From positions 56,001 through 120,000 of the forward strand of contig JAXRKP010001074.1 in the NCBI GenBank assembly GCA_037039925.1: a stretch of DNA of 64,000 nucleotides. The letters run 5' to 3'. The notes beneath the pieces are model-generated. The model ran no database searches and had not been told where the DNA came from. It saw nothing but the letters and a program-made list of their open reading frames with translations. Below are positions 60,301 to 64,000 of the stretch, in pieces (position 1 is the stretch's first letter; the number at the start of each line of letters is the position of its first letter). A program made the position numbers and the translations under genes. This DNA is from Doris montereyensis. Its lineage: Eukaryota; Mollusca; Gastropoda; Nudibranchia; Dorididae.

Positions 60301-60818
60301 AAGACATGAAATAAACCTTACTATTATATCTAAAGTTCTTATGTAGTGAGAGTAACTGTTTCTCTGAATTACATTTATTTTGAAAAACAAGTTTTAAATC
60401 ATTTTATTTGTCATTGGAATAACAATTCAAGAAAGGCAAAATTTCTATTTTAACTGCAGCCACTAGCATTACATAATTGAAAAATTACGTTAATTAGACA
60501 GAAATCATCTCAGATCATAAATATAAATTGATTCTTTTTTAAAAAGATCAATAAAGATGATTGAATTGAATTTGTTGGTTCATCCCCTTTTTTTTACATC
60601 CTGGAGTATGTGATACTATAATTTAGATATTTGAAAGTGAACTGAAAAAAGTACATAGTACAATGTATTATTTGTTGAGAGCATGCATTTTTTATCATTT
60701 CGTTTCCACACTTCAGTACATAACTCACTTTGGTTCTTGTTCTATTTCAAGTGATTCAACAGAGCTGATGGATTTGGCCAGAGTTGTCCAATTGTCCTTT
60801 TGTTTTATGAGATGATGT
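23555..60818 (-). CDS. MTBP: MDM2-binding protein (MTBP), 19 exons, N-terminus not placed
   Basis: MTBP partners Treslin/TICRR to load CDC45 when replication origins fire; its ends are related to yeast Sld7 (family knowledge). Nineteen exons read right to left and total about 2.4 kb, roughly 800 of the usual 900 or so codons. Order and content match MTBP throughout: FPQFSLQ, VCGRHIEILQEVDL, FAWKEYITSSPK, TACPERLALQV, PVFARSPVNQ..LNYHDIYYYN. The C-terminal block RLQHIIATVLKEKDVHKSDT..CYRNLFNVSLVLLK-ALPNSQNLTEEM ends LEKRRSGIAL-stop. Most joins fit in phase. The exceptions are the joins after 60210, 40914 and 39716 and the donor near 35049, so a short exon or an indel may be missing there. The exon at 32515 carries two apparent one-base insertions. 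Introns are full of repeats. The first exon(s), about 70 residues, lie upstream or went unrecognised. Confidence 0.85.
24488..24553 (-). CDS. MTBP: MTBP exon r (C-terminal domain)
   Basis: 22 codons, ALPNSQNLTEEMKSVVYAQV then QQ, phase 0. Acceptor ACGCCAG, donor CAG|GTAATG. It matches the LFEEMKK helix. Confidence 0.83.
24554..26070. other. MTBP last intron but one, first part
   Basis: No gene recognised. AT-rich, with a CpG-containing patch near 25400-25500. The LINE fragment at 26077 interrupts it. Confidence 0.45.
26077..26850 (+). mobile_element. RTE-like LINE, 5'-truncated fragment (copy A)
   Basis: Starts within reverse transcriptase at SMLSFADDLVLC (the active-site FADD) and runs through the region after the catalytic domain to the C-terminal WFGHVNRMNDNRIAK block and the AAAGGTAGAA 3' end. 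Frameshifted. A GTCAAAAATA repeat on both sides (about 26048 and 26853) may be a target duplication. Confidence 0.85.
26880..28270. other. MTBP intron, no gene recognised
   Basis: Contains the first copy of a roughly 75-bp repeat (27748-27822) and an LTR-like block at 27030-27370, with TATATA near one end and AATAAA near the other, but no convincing termini. Confidence 0.4.
27748..27822 (+). repeat. Rep75 dispersed repeat, copy 1
   Basis: GTCTTGGTTGACCCAAGGGA, GTGCCAGAGGCAGGA and ACTGGTTCTTAA occur in the same order and spacing as at 29436-29505. Confidence 0.65.
28271..28384 (-). CDS. MTBP: MTBP exon q (C-terminal domain)
   Basis: 38 codons, RLQHIIATVLKEKDVHKSDT..YRNLFNVSLVLLK. It matches the MLKEVV..TL.KHGI..CF..CSQRLFEIS motif of the MTBP C-terminus. 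Acceptor TTTTCAG, donor AAG|GTAAAA. Confidence 0.87.
29436..29505 (+). repeat. Rep75 dispersed repeat, copy 2
   Basis: GTCTTGGTTGACCCAAGGGA, TGTACCAGAGGTAGG and ACTGGTTCTTAA. Second copy of the unit at 27748, in the next MTBP intron. Confidence 0.65.
30138..30390 (+). repeat. tRNA-derived SINE (family A), head diverged
   Basis: TGGGTCAAAACCC in the box B position and the body signature CTCAGGTGGCAATGGGTACC followed by GCCCTGGCTAGAAGAAAAAC, as in the copy at 23128. Confidence 0.65.
30617..30735 (-). CDS. MTBP: MTBP exon p
   Basis: Two bases plus 39 codons, VDLSSSQTSLVSSLRTSSQE..APKMKRSDRHKM. Acceptor TCATCAG, donor ATG|GTATCT. It is the basic linker before the C-terminal domain. Confidence 0.82.
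30840..30945 (+). mobile_element. LINE 3' tail with (CTTAT)n
   Basis: Ends ...AAGAGCAAATTTTCTTTTTG, GACAAATAAAGAGATCTTAT then repeated CTTAT. This is the form of many CR1/L2-group 3' ends. No coding part is attached. Confidence 0.5.
30950..32514. other. MTBP intron, no gene recognised
   Basis: AT-rich. The only notable feature is an (AAT)n microsatellite at 31661-31694. Open frames at 32221-32607 run antisense or through the donor of exon o. Confidence 0.45.
32515..32883 (-). CDS. MTBP: MTBP exon o, Ser/Thr-Pro-rich, two apparent one-base insertions
   Basis: Coding potential passes through three frames. First ITMKKFKTSIDLFKQPSSLI then VRKSP; then KRFSSSLTPTSDPPPLKRAR..TPVRRSP; then SPSNFTPRTAEDSNVKRLSL then TPVFDKSVLRSPRKTP. 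The switches fall near the runs 32806-32808 and 32681-32684. Removing one base at each leaves 367 nt, which starts in phase 0 and ends in phase 1 at AAAA|GTAAGT, exactly what exon p needs. The many SP and TP sites suit a CDK-regulated linker (inference). Confidence 0.75.
33290..34745 (+). mobile_element. L2/CR1-group LINE fragment, broken
   Basis: The RT pieces are in order: QSAYRSYHSTETALL, LLDLSSVFDTIDHDILLNRV, LLWFRSYITNKTQQVKVNDV and LQLYYGIPQGTVLCPILFS. They match fingers and palm motifs of the L2/CR1/Jockey group; the YADD segment is degraded. Downstream come TLLVSLVLSKLDYCNALLSN and the LVQNSAARAI block. The 3' end TTAGGCACTTTGAGATG..GGAAAGCAATATAAATACG resembles L2 tails. Inserted in the MTBP intron between exons n and o, antisense to the gene. 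A 17-bp tandem (CAATTCAAATAAACT) lies at 34107-34163. Confidence 0.85.
35049..35214 (-). CDS. MTBP: MTBP exon n, donor uncertain
   Basis: Acceptor TTCACAG. One base completes a Tyr codon, then YYNTEKDQDFENKFADLRDK then GSFGDTKSSFVTPKKRNRQP. The frame stays open to 35034. The low-coordinate end is set at CTC|GTTCGA because it is phase 0, but this donor is weak and a GT at CTAG|GTTGTC is an alternative. Confidence 0.72.
35530..35860 (+). repeat. tRNA-derived SINE (family B)
   Basis: The head TGGTAGTCCAGAGGCAAGG..GGTTGTGAGTTCAAAAC is box A/B-like. The body includes CCAGTCCAGGTAGGTGGATA, TTTGTGCACGTTAAAGATCC and GGCTGTTTACAGGGCAG. The GTGCACGTTAAAGATCCC block is a conserved core I recall from invertebrate SINEs. 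Other copies at 41565 and 63545. Confidence 0.75.
35895..36735. repeat. Minisatellite, unit 36-38 bp
   Basis: About 23 copies built from ACTGTAGAAACTGTGGTAAA and CTCTGGGTTTCACTTCAC. The right part is more regular than the left. Located in the MTBP intron between exons m and n. Confidence 0.95.
36825..36905 (-). repeat. Rep130 interspersed repeat, truncated (reversed)
   Basis: ATATCTTTCATCTTG, CCTCTGAATTCACCCTGA and CACTGCAATGGTGGATGGG, then TTTCAAAGAAAC and a poly(A) run. It starts next to a poly(C) run. Confidence 0.65.
37471..37556 (-). CDS. MTBP: MTBP exon m
   Basis: EPVFARSPVNQISVAKWPES then QFLNYHDI plus two bases, with a strong donor TA|GTAAGT. It corresponds to the FVL..ELSPGKLQVLPF..YHGIEY segment. 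The acceptor is ambiguous between two AGs four bases apart (37556 or 37560). 37556 fits the phase of exon l. Confidence 0.82.
37675..38990. repeat. Rep360 interspersed repeat expanded by an internal minisatellite
   Basis: The left flank (TTGCACGACACCCCGTAAT..AATGTTGATAATTTAACT) and right flank (CTTTTCAAGGAAAATACAGA, CTTACAGACT, GGTTGGAAGCTATGAA) match the two 0.36-kb copies at 57095 and 61595. Where those have one AAGTGCAACGGTAGTTTTG, this copy has about 22 repeats of a 42-46-bp unit (GGCAACAGTAGTTTTGCAAG plus TATTCCCTTACTAGTGA). Confidence 0.85.
37765..38790. repeat. Minisatellite, unit 42-46 bp
   Basis: About 22 copies alternating between TTACTAGTGA and TTACTGGTAA variants. Gives long Leu/Cys/Pro pseudo-ORFs on the minus strand. 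In the intron between MTBP exons l and m. Confidence 0.95.
38998..39640. repeat. (AAG)n polypurine tract, about 640 bp
   Basis: Nearly pure A/G on the plus strand: perfect (AAG)n at 39165-39310, then AGAGATAAGAAG-type units. It starts where Rep360 ends, so it may be the expanded tail of that element. Polylysine/polyglutamate frames are artefacts. It ends about 75 bp from MTBP exon l. Confidence 0.97.
39716..39804 (-). CDS. MTBP: MTBP exon l
   Basis: Two bases plus 29 codons, DKDCHLEAVLESFQLDGTPK then ESTKTLLKL. Acceptor TTAAACAG, donor CTG|GTTGGT. The phase does not fit exon k, so a small exon between them may be unplaced. Confidence 0.7.
40118..40410 (-). repeat. tRNA-derived SINE (family A)
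   Basis: On the minus strand: GTGGTTAGGCTGCCAAC.., then the GAGTTTGAATCC box B, TCTTAGGAAGACACTTAAG, ATGGGTATCAGTGTTAGCTG and the AGAAACTGGGATAAGCTCTA block shared with the copy at 369. Confidence 0.75.
40914..40963 (-). CDS. MTBP: MTBP exon k
   Basis: Two bases plus 16 codons: NTKNLTACPERLALQV, matching the conserved WPERHVLQN stretch. Acceptor TTCTACAG, donor GTT|GTAAGT. Confidence 0.8.
41565..41640 (+). repeat. SINE family B, left part, split by a LINE
   Basis: CTGGTCCAGGTAGGTGGATT and the following segment match the copy at 35530. The SINE resumes at 42053 after the LINE insertion. Confidence 0.75.
41641..42052 (-). mobile_element. RTE-like LINE, 5'-truncated, inserted into a SINE (copy E)
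   Basis: The 3' terminal 0.4 kb of the family: tail (GAAA)n, GAATGGGAACTGATAAAG, then the C-terminal coding region on the minus strand. It is flanked by GAAGTCCT (41633-41640) and GAGGTCCT (42053-42060), a target duplication with one mismatch. Confidence 0.85.
42053..42165 (+). repeat. SINE family B, right part
   Basis: GGTCCTGTGTACAG, CTGTGCACGTTTAAGATCCC and GGCTGTTTACAGGGCAGTCC continue the SINE begun at 41565. Confidence 0.78.
42521..45770 (-). mobile_element. Full-length RTE-like LINE with 14-bp target duplication (copy B)
   Basis: A 3.25-kb element on the minus strand. Perfect direct repeats GCTGGTCAGCTATT flank it (42507-42520 and 45771-45784). The 5' leader has a tandem block around GTTAACCCTGACAGAAAATA. 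It is followed by an endonuclease region (LLVHKRHEKLLESWKFISPR, GDLNARVG, NGERLIDFCLKNN) and reverse transcriptase (EEHQSGFRPGRSVQDHMFTI, CFIDLEKAFDTV, FADD followed by a stop). The tail is WFGHVNRM..RRKWEEDIKEALKHRNLTFF and an AAAGAAAG 3' end. Length, single-ORF layout and short-repeat tail fit the RTE clade (inference). Stops and frameshifts inactivate it. Inside the MTBP intron between exons j and k. Confidence 0.9.
45797..45930. repeat. (AAG)n-rich microsatellite
   Basis: GAAGGAGAAGAAG-type repeats right next to the 5' end of LINE copy B. Confidence 0.9.
45945..46060 (+). repeat. Rep130 interspersed repeat, diverged copy
   Basis: CCATTTGTGGTGATGTCAG, then AGAAGTAACAACATGATGAA and GGAAAGAAGTAGAACCTACC. 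Confidence 0.6.
46560..47215. repeat. Minisatellite, unit about 56 bp
   Basis: About 12 copies, some truncated: ACACAAATGTTAAAGAGATA, AAAACCAATGACAGATGG and AAACAAACAAGGTTGCTA. The array runs to within about 15 bp of the MTBP exon j donor. Confidence 0.95.
47230..47388 (-). CDS. MTBP: MTBP exon j
   Basis: DGHVDISKDDFLHVMEAFQE then HAIDSIIEDCP..KCLRWIS, an alpha-helical segment. Acceptor CCTTGCAG, donor TCAG|GTTTTG. The 56-bp minisatellite begins within about 15 bp of the donor. Confidence 0.84.
47714..47783 (-). CDS. MTBP: MTBP exon i
   Basis: 23 codons plus one base, DGQFYRGMKLLQEHQADATR then KWQ. Acceptor ACTTTCAG, donor CAGG|GTCAGT. The phase fits the next exon (G+AT). Confidence 0.78.
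47812..47912 (+). repeat. Rep130 interspersed repeat, cut by LINE copy C
   Basis: TTTAATTGAAATTTACCCTG, CGCCATTGTGATGATCTCAG and GGAAACAGCAAGATAAAAGA. The expected GGAAAGAAGTAGGACCTACC end is missing, and the LINE 5' end starts there. Confidence 0.72.
47911..49877 (+). mobile_element. RTE-like LINE, 5' half (copy C)
   Basis: The 5' leader begins CCGGGCAGTG. The endonuclease domain is the best preserved in the window: an open frame at 48506-49171 with LLIAYGPNEDATKEEKDIF, MLIGDLNARVGNNVETSGGV and NGERLIDFCLKNNMKIANTI. It ends abruptly after CAGGTGCCAGACAAC and joins an inverted fragment of the same family. In the MTBP intron between exons h and i. Confidence 0.88.
49878..50402 (-). mobile_element. 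RTE-like LINE fragment, inverted and internally deleted
   Basis: On the minus strand: a short linker piece (MRKTKACPIGQIKNA), then directly ASAMYNHLGKAFVGKQELST through YGSETWTLDSREYSRVQAAE to WFGHIHRMSDNRVAK and KWEEDIKQ. The RT core is deleted and the final 0.1 kb is missing where it meets copy C tail to tail. Confidence 0.85.
50466..50719 (-). CDS. MTBP: MTBP exon h
   Basis: Two bases plus 84 codons, from EPAEEQISPCVQFLYLLILP to NEINSAILSLPVAK. Acceptor CTCCACAG, donor AAAG|GTAATA. The longest uninterrupted MTBP exon. Confidence 0.85.
50977..51103 (-). CDS. MTBP: MTBP exon g
   Basis: 42 codons plus one base, TGLLGRVKMYYNLQSLPACA..FCTFAWKEYITSSPKRIS. It matches the W KEYI..KP region. Donor TCTG|GTGAGT. 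Confidence 0.86.
51128..51262 (+). repeat. Rep130 interspersed repeat, full copy
   Basis: TTTCATTGAAATTTACCCTG, ATCATTGCGGTGATCTCAGG, GGAAACAGCAAGATGAAAGA and GGAAAGAAGTAGGACTTACC. It lies about 25 bp upstream of MTBP exon g. Confidence 0.75.
51565..51622 (-). CDS. MTBP: MTBP exon f
   Basis: One base plus 19 codons, QSLHDDSKPMKSYVQDMPL, between a TTTCAG acceptor and a TTA|GTAAGT donor. In phase on both sides. Confidence 0.78.
52338..52459 (-). CDS. MTBP: MTBP exon e
   Basis: KEAVISKPQSITVCGRHIEI then LQEVDLRTFPVFMMTSWTLE plus two bases. The acceptor CTTTTCAG is strong. The donor GAATT|GTATTG is weak but is the only one in phase with the next exon. Confidence 0.78.
52460..53610. other. MTBP intron, no gene recognised
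   Basis: AT-rich, with (TA)n-like stretches near 52735-52780. The last 100 bp (53530-53610) continue after the LINE at 56911, and together look like an older retroelement tail into which copy D inserted (inference). Confidence 0.4.
53623..56898 (+). mobile_element. Full-length RTE-like LINE with 12-bp target duplication (copy D)
   Basis: A 3.28-kb element flanked by AGAGGGATGGCC (53611-53622) and AGAGGGATGACC (56899-56910). The leader carries the same tandem block as copy B. The endonuclease shows IFGTWNVRA, LAITETKKK, GDLNARE and FSDPHLV. The RT shows TVVPIHKKGSTMECSNYRGI, SLLNVPGKVYARIL, HQSGFRPGRSVQDHIFTI, CFIDLEKTFDTV, GVRQGC and SMLSCADDLVLFG. The tail is WFGHVNRMNDN and the 3' end an AAAGAAAGA repeat. 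Several stops and frameshifts. In the MTBP intron between exons d and e, antisense to the gene. Confidence 0.92.
57095..57460. repeat. Rep360 interspersed repeat
   Basis: CTCTGACTGCGCAAACTAAT, CATTGATAATTCAACTTACA, GAAGTGCAACGGTAGTTTTG, ATGGTGTCTTTGG and AATGCAGACTTATGGACCCA occur in the same order as at 61595. No coding potential. It ends about 15 bp from MTBP exon d. Confidence 0.75.
57477..57599 (-). CDS. MTBP: MTBP exon d
   Basis: 41 codons in phase 0, NNNGHVFPQFSLQCNNWDSL..ARRSRRPQ, ending CAG|GTAAAT. FPQFSLQ corresponds to the conserved FPEFCLK motif. Confidence 0.82.
57620..58650. other. MTBP intron, no gene recognised
   Basis: AT-rich. A TTTGACAAAGGGCAAAACTC block near 57818 is a diverged copy of the CTGACGAAGGGTTATACCTG block near 42256, so an unidentified dispersed repeat is present in both places. 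Confidence 0.45.
58660..58925. repeat. 13-bp tandem repeat
   Basis: About 20 units alternating AAATAAATATCTG and AAATAAATATCTA. It lies downstream of MTBP exon c in its direction of transcription. Confidence 0.95.
59095..59325 (-). CDS. MTBP: MTBP exon c
   Basis: 77 codons in phase 0: TFLILLKTISFVPFAGVIKR then LVEWHNARTT..DVPEIEWPSWNGKLSVMNRV. Acceptor TCTTTTAG, donor GTG|GTAAGA. It matches the LKHLREWYSA and W.GK..V segments of MTBP. Confidence 0.82.
59380..59585 (+). repeat. Diverged SINE with L2-like tail
   Basis: CCTTGCAAAGGCACTGTCCT and CTCCAGCCAGGGGCAAATGA resemble the SINE family A body. The end CTGTAAAGCGCTATTGAACT..AAGTGCTATACAAAATTAAT resembles an L2-type 3' tail. Adjacent to MTBP exon c. 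Confidence 0.5.
60025..60240. repeat. Tandem copies of the MTBP exon b 3' end and its splice donor
   Basis: Three to four units of about 52-55 bp contain ATTACCTAGATATGGTAAAG and GAATCTGCAACTGATGG-like sequence. On the gene strand each unit repeats GATTCTTTACCATATCTAG followed by GTAAT, the end of exon b plus donor. The copy inside exon b is the high-coordinate one. The others lie in the intron. Confidence 0.85.
60210..60280 (-). CDS. MTBP: MTBP exon b
   Basis: PEADTVDSLDTTLHEIADSL then PYL, matching the LHQLSDKLP region of MTBP. Acceptor AATTCAG, donor CTAG|GTAATA (phase 1). Its 3' end is copied in tandem downstream. The join to exon c is out of phase as written. Confidence 0.78.
60729..60818 (-). 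CDS. MTBP: MTBP exon a (N-terminal region)
   Basis: Starts in phase with one base, then HHLIKQKDNWTTLAKSISSV then ESLEIEQEP. Acceptor ATATAG, donor CCAAA|GTGAGT. It joins the next exon exactly (AA+A). Confidence 0.75.
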
Positions 60819-61594
60819 CTATATAATTTGGACATAGAAAATACCACTACAATAAAAGTGAAATTAGTAATTAGTAAACTAAATTAGGGGACGAGATAAC
60901 AGGTGGATAAAAGACATTGCACTGTGACCCAGAGGTACTGGGTTCTAGCCCTTCAGGCATTACATGTTTCTTCCTTGGTCAAGAAAATTTACCATAATTG
61001 CTCGCTTGGTCAACACCTGTTGCATTGGGCATAAGCTTGATGATAGTCTATATTCCTTCCTACAAAGAAATTGGAACGCTTTGGGTTTTCCGCGCGAACG
61101 GCAGTAATAAAACATTTATTTGGTTTTAGTTTACTCTCACATCATAACAAATTTTGATAATAAAATAATAAGATTCAAGTGGATGAATGAATTGCTTAAT
61201 CCACACTAAAAATGTGAAGAATTTCACCTCCTGGTTAACTAAGACAAAAGATCTCATTTTATCTTGAAACTTCTGCATCGAAATAAGAAAACGAACAAAT
61301 ACAACTGACATGCTCAAACACTCACTCAGATAAAATGGACATGGACTGCCCATATTCATACAGCAAAATTTAAAGCCAATAGATAGACAAAAAACAGAAA
61401 TAGAATGGCATGTTAGATATGGACATAGAAACCTAGAAAGATCACTGACAAGATGGCATGACATAAAAAATACATGGGCCCAACATTGGTAAAGGAAAAC
61501 AGGGAACAAAACTCACAAGAAGGCATCTGCGAAAGGCTACATTCTTCAGTGGATGGGCAATGCCCATAGCTGCTAAACTTTTCAAATAAAAAAA

Positions 61595-61945
61595 AAAAAC
61601 CACTCTGACAGCGCAAACTAAATCTAACTTGAACAATGCCCCACAATATACCAGAAACCATTGATAATCTTAACGTGAAATAATTTTTTAAAAGGTACAT
61701 AACAAAATGGCCGCTGGTTGATGGTCTTTTTGACAAAAGTGCAATGGTAATCTTTGCGAGGAAATCAGAATGGTCTCTCTAGAGCCTCTCTCTCTGCAGT
61801 TGACTTGGGGGTTTCTTTAAACAAAAATTACAGATAACCCTCATAGTGTGTGCTTTTCAAGGAAAATGCAAACTTATGGACTCAGCGCCAAAAAATGTAC
61901 TAAATATGTTCTTTATGCACTGGTTGGCAGCTATGAATGCTTAAT
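61595..61945. repeat. Rep360 interspersed repeat
   Basis: CACTCTGACAGCGCAAACTA, CCATTGATAATCTTAACGTG, AAAGTGCAATGGTAATCTTT, AATGGTCTCTCTAGAGCC, TTTTCAAGGAAAATGCAAAC and GGTTGGCAGCTATGAATGC, followed by a short ATCATC tail. Confidence 0.75.
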
Positions 61946-61949
61946 CATC

Positions 61950-63540
61950 ATCACCATCATCAACTAAGACAAAATTATTGTTAGATTTATATAATTAAAG
62001 AACACCCTCATTTTCACCCCTTTTTTTCACACAACAAAACCTAAAATAGAAAGAAGGACAAAAGAGAAAAAAAAAGAGTTGACAAAATATGACAACTGAA
62101 AGGTAAACAAATGGAAACCACTTTTTTTGAAAGTCAAGATCGATATGACAATTCACAAATATGATGCAAGGCCATGAGATCTAGGTTTTGTCAGTTTCAC
62201 TAGATCTGTCGTCATCCTTAGGGAGAGACTCGACAAATTTTTCCGAAAATAGGAAACACTGTCCCCAAGAAGACTCGAGTTCTTGAAAAAACATTTCAAG
62301 CCATCGAAAAACAGGAAATAAATTGAGCGCATGGAATTTTAAAAGTTTATTCAATCAATTAAACTTCCAAGAATAATCTATCGATGTTACATATAATGAA
62401 AAATGATAGTCTTTAATAAAGTGTTTTCCCTAGACCTGAGAAATCTTTTCTTAAATGTAACAAAAGAAAGTTATTTATAACTTATTTTCCCTTGAGTAGG
62501 TCAGGAATGTCATCAAATAAGTTGTTGAATCGCATGCTTTTTTATATTAATCAAATTGATAAACATATAAATTTCCCATTTAAGAAGGATTGCTACATAA
62601 ATGAGTTAACTGCATCAATATTTCATTCAAGCAATGTATAAATATTGTATTTCATACTTCCTTGAAATCTTTCTGGCTATCAGCCATCTGGTAGCAACGC
62701 TCATCCTGGTGACTGTTACATGCTTCAATGGATGTCAAGTTTTTAAACCAGTCAGTTATTTTCTTGTTTTCATCAGCCTCTGTTCAAATTTCATAAAAAT
62801 TGTTTTTCATTTTTATAACTCATTTTATAACTGCATCGTAGATTTCATATATAAGGGTTGTTAAGATCAGAAATTTTACACTAAAAGTAGATCAATATTA
62901 ACCAATTTCTAATTTAAATGACTGGAGTAATGAATGTAAAATGTTGCCAACCACGATTTCAACTTTAATATTGCTGTATCATTCTGAAGGTTGAATTTTT
63001 CAAACCGTTTTTCTCAAAACAGATTTCTAGCATACATTTTTAAAATCATCTAAGTTAAGCCAGATTTGAACACAATATTAACCAATTTTCCATATTTTGT
63101 ATTTAAATAAATCTACCATTTAAAAACAGCTGAGATTTAAAATGGTAAATTTCATTGCTAGCCCATATACAGCATCAAAATTATGGCCGCCGTTACCATG
63201 GCAAGAATAATTTTCCCAAAATTTTTTACATTTCCAGGTATCATCATATTATTATGATCATCATATTAGTTATGTGTCTATCCTTTTCAAAATGCATCAA
63301 TATATTGGCTAGTAATAACACTAAAAGAAGAGACTTGGCTTGCCCTTTCCAATGGTACCAAATTTATCAGCCAACCTAAATAAAGCAGGAAGTTCAGTCA
63401 GTAAAGGAAAAATTCACCGAAACTACATTGTTTTTTAATTATTATTAGGTATTTTCCACCACTCCTGTTTTCATTGCTCAGTGGTATGTCATTGAATGTT
63501 TCCAGAGTCATTTCTTATTTGAATTTTTATTTTATTTCAC
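61950..63540. other. Upstream of placed MTBP exons; no gene confirmed
   Basis: AT-rich. An exon-like patch on the minus strand at about 62175-62350 is discussed in the findings. Nothing else was recognised. Confidence 0.4.
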
Positions 63541-63544
63541 CCTA

Positions 63545-63825
63545 CATCTACAACTAAGGTGATTTCTAAGCTTTGGTAGGATTTTCCATTTTGCCTGGAC
63601 CGCCCTGTAAAGATGTACAGAGTGTAGTGACCTGTACACAGGACCTCATTTCTATCATCCGTCTTCGAAGGGACTAGACCACACTGGCCAAGGAAAAGAG
63701 ATTTTACTCGAAAATATTTAACCGAATGTTTAAACTCACAATATTTTGTCAAAAGGCCGACACCACGCCTCTGGTTTACAAAGTCCCCCCCCCCCCCCAC
63801 TCATAGTCAAAGTTACACTACCAAA
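63545..63825 (-). repeat. tRNA-derived SINE (family B)
   Basis: On the minus strand: CCAGAGGCGTGGTGTCGGCC and GTGAGTTTAAAC (degenerate box B), then GAGGTCCTGTGTACAGGTCA, TTTACAGGGCGGTCCAGGCA and AAAATCCTACCAAAG, parallel to the copy at 35530. The GTGCACGTTAAAGATCCC core is partly deleted. A poly(C) run lies at 63786. Confidence 0.7.
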
Positions 63826-64000
63826 GCCCTCATCCCTGCTAGGGGTAAAAGCCATGAATGAACAAACACTTTCCACTTATTCCTGTCCTTCGACAGTTTC
63901 TTAGGCCCATTTATGTTGCTCATGGCCGGTCCCTTTTCTTTGTAGATTCCACTGAAGTACCTGTCTGGATATGCTGCTGTCTGTCGTCCCTGGGGTGTGT
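63826..64000 (-). mobile_element. LINE C-terminal fragment, cut by window edge
   Basis: The minus strand reads KLSKDRNKWKVFVHSWLLPL, the typical last residues of many LINE ORF2 proteins (L.KDR..W..FV..L). The flanking frame is broken. The family is not determined. Confidence 0.5.

Noticed and set aside
23555..60818. Functional link between MTBP and MED10 because MTBP binds CDK8/19-cyclin C, a Mediator module
   Set aside because: The proximity of the two genes is most simply chance; nothing in the sequence supports co-regulation.
60895..61040. Possible further SINE family A copy
   Set aside because: Only a weak box B-like GGGTTCTAGCCC. The body does not align well enough to call.

Overview
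The window is animal nuclear DNA, most likely from a mollusc and probably a gastropod (inference). It is AT-rich and intron-rich. Short coding exons (42-369 bp) with GT..AG borders sit in a background of microsatellites, minisatellites, tRNA-derived SINEs, RTE-like and L2-like LINE relics, and DNA-transposon relics. Nothing bacterial, viral or organellar was seen. Three conserved single-copy animal genes can be reconstructed exon by exon.

Layout. (1) 1-9343, minus strand: GMP reductase (GMPR), six exons covering about the first 240 codons; the C-terminal third lies beyond the left edge. (2) 9344-12513: intergenic, filled by a (CT)n(CA)n tract, a SINE and a 0.5-kb (ACT)n/(AAT)n block. (3) 12514-19343, plus strand: Mediator subunit 10 (MED10), four exons, with a poly(A) signal at 19716. 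GMPR and MED10 are divergent (head to head). (4) 19.7-23.5 kb: intergenic, with a 77-bp minisatellite and a SINE. (5) 23555-60818, minus strand: at least 19 exons of MTBP, the MDM2-binding protein that partners Treslin/TICRR in replication-origin firing. It ends tail to tail with MED10, and its N-terminal exon(s) are not placed. (6) MTBP introns hold most of the repeats: two full-length 3.25-3.28-kb RTE-like LINEs with target-site duplications, several LINE fragments, an L2-like LINE, SINEs, and minisatellites at 35.9-36.7, 37.8-38.8, 46.6-47.2 and 58.7-58.9 kb. (7) 60.8-64 kb: upstream sequence with a SINE and a LINE tail.

The three genes do housekeeping work: purine salvage (GMPR), transcription (MED10) and DNA replication (MTBP). 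They form no pathway. I find no new biological system here. The most useful observations concern sequence quality and repeat biology. Conserved exons of all three genes carry single-base frameshifts next to short homopolymers, which points to residual assembly errors. A 945-bp DNA transposon with perfect 12-bp terminal inverted repeats and a 6-bp target duplication sits in a GMPR intron. The 3' end of one MTBP exon, with its splice donor, is tandemly copied downstream. Several minisatellites appear to have grown from identifiable pieces of interspersed repeats.
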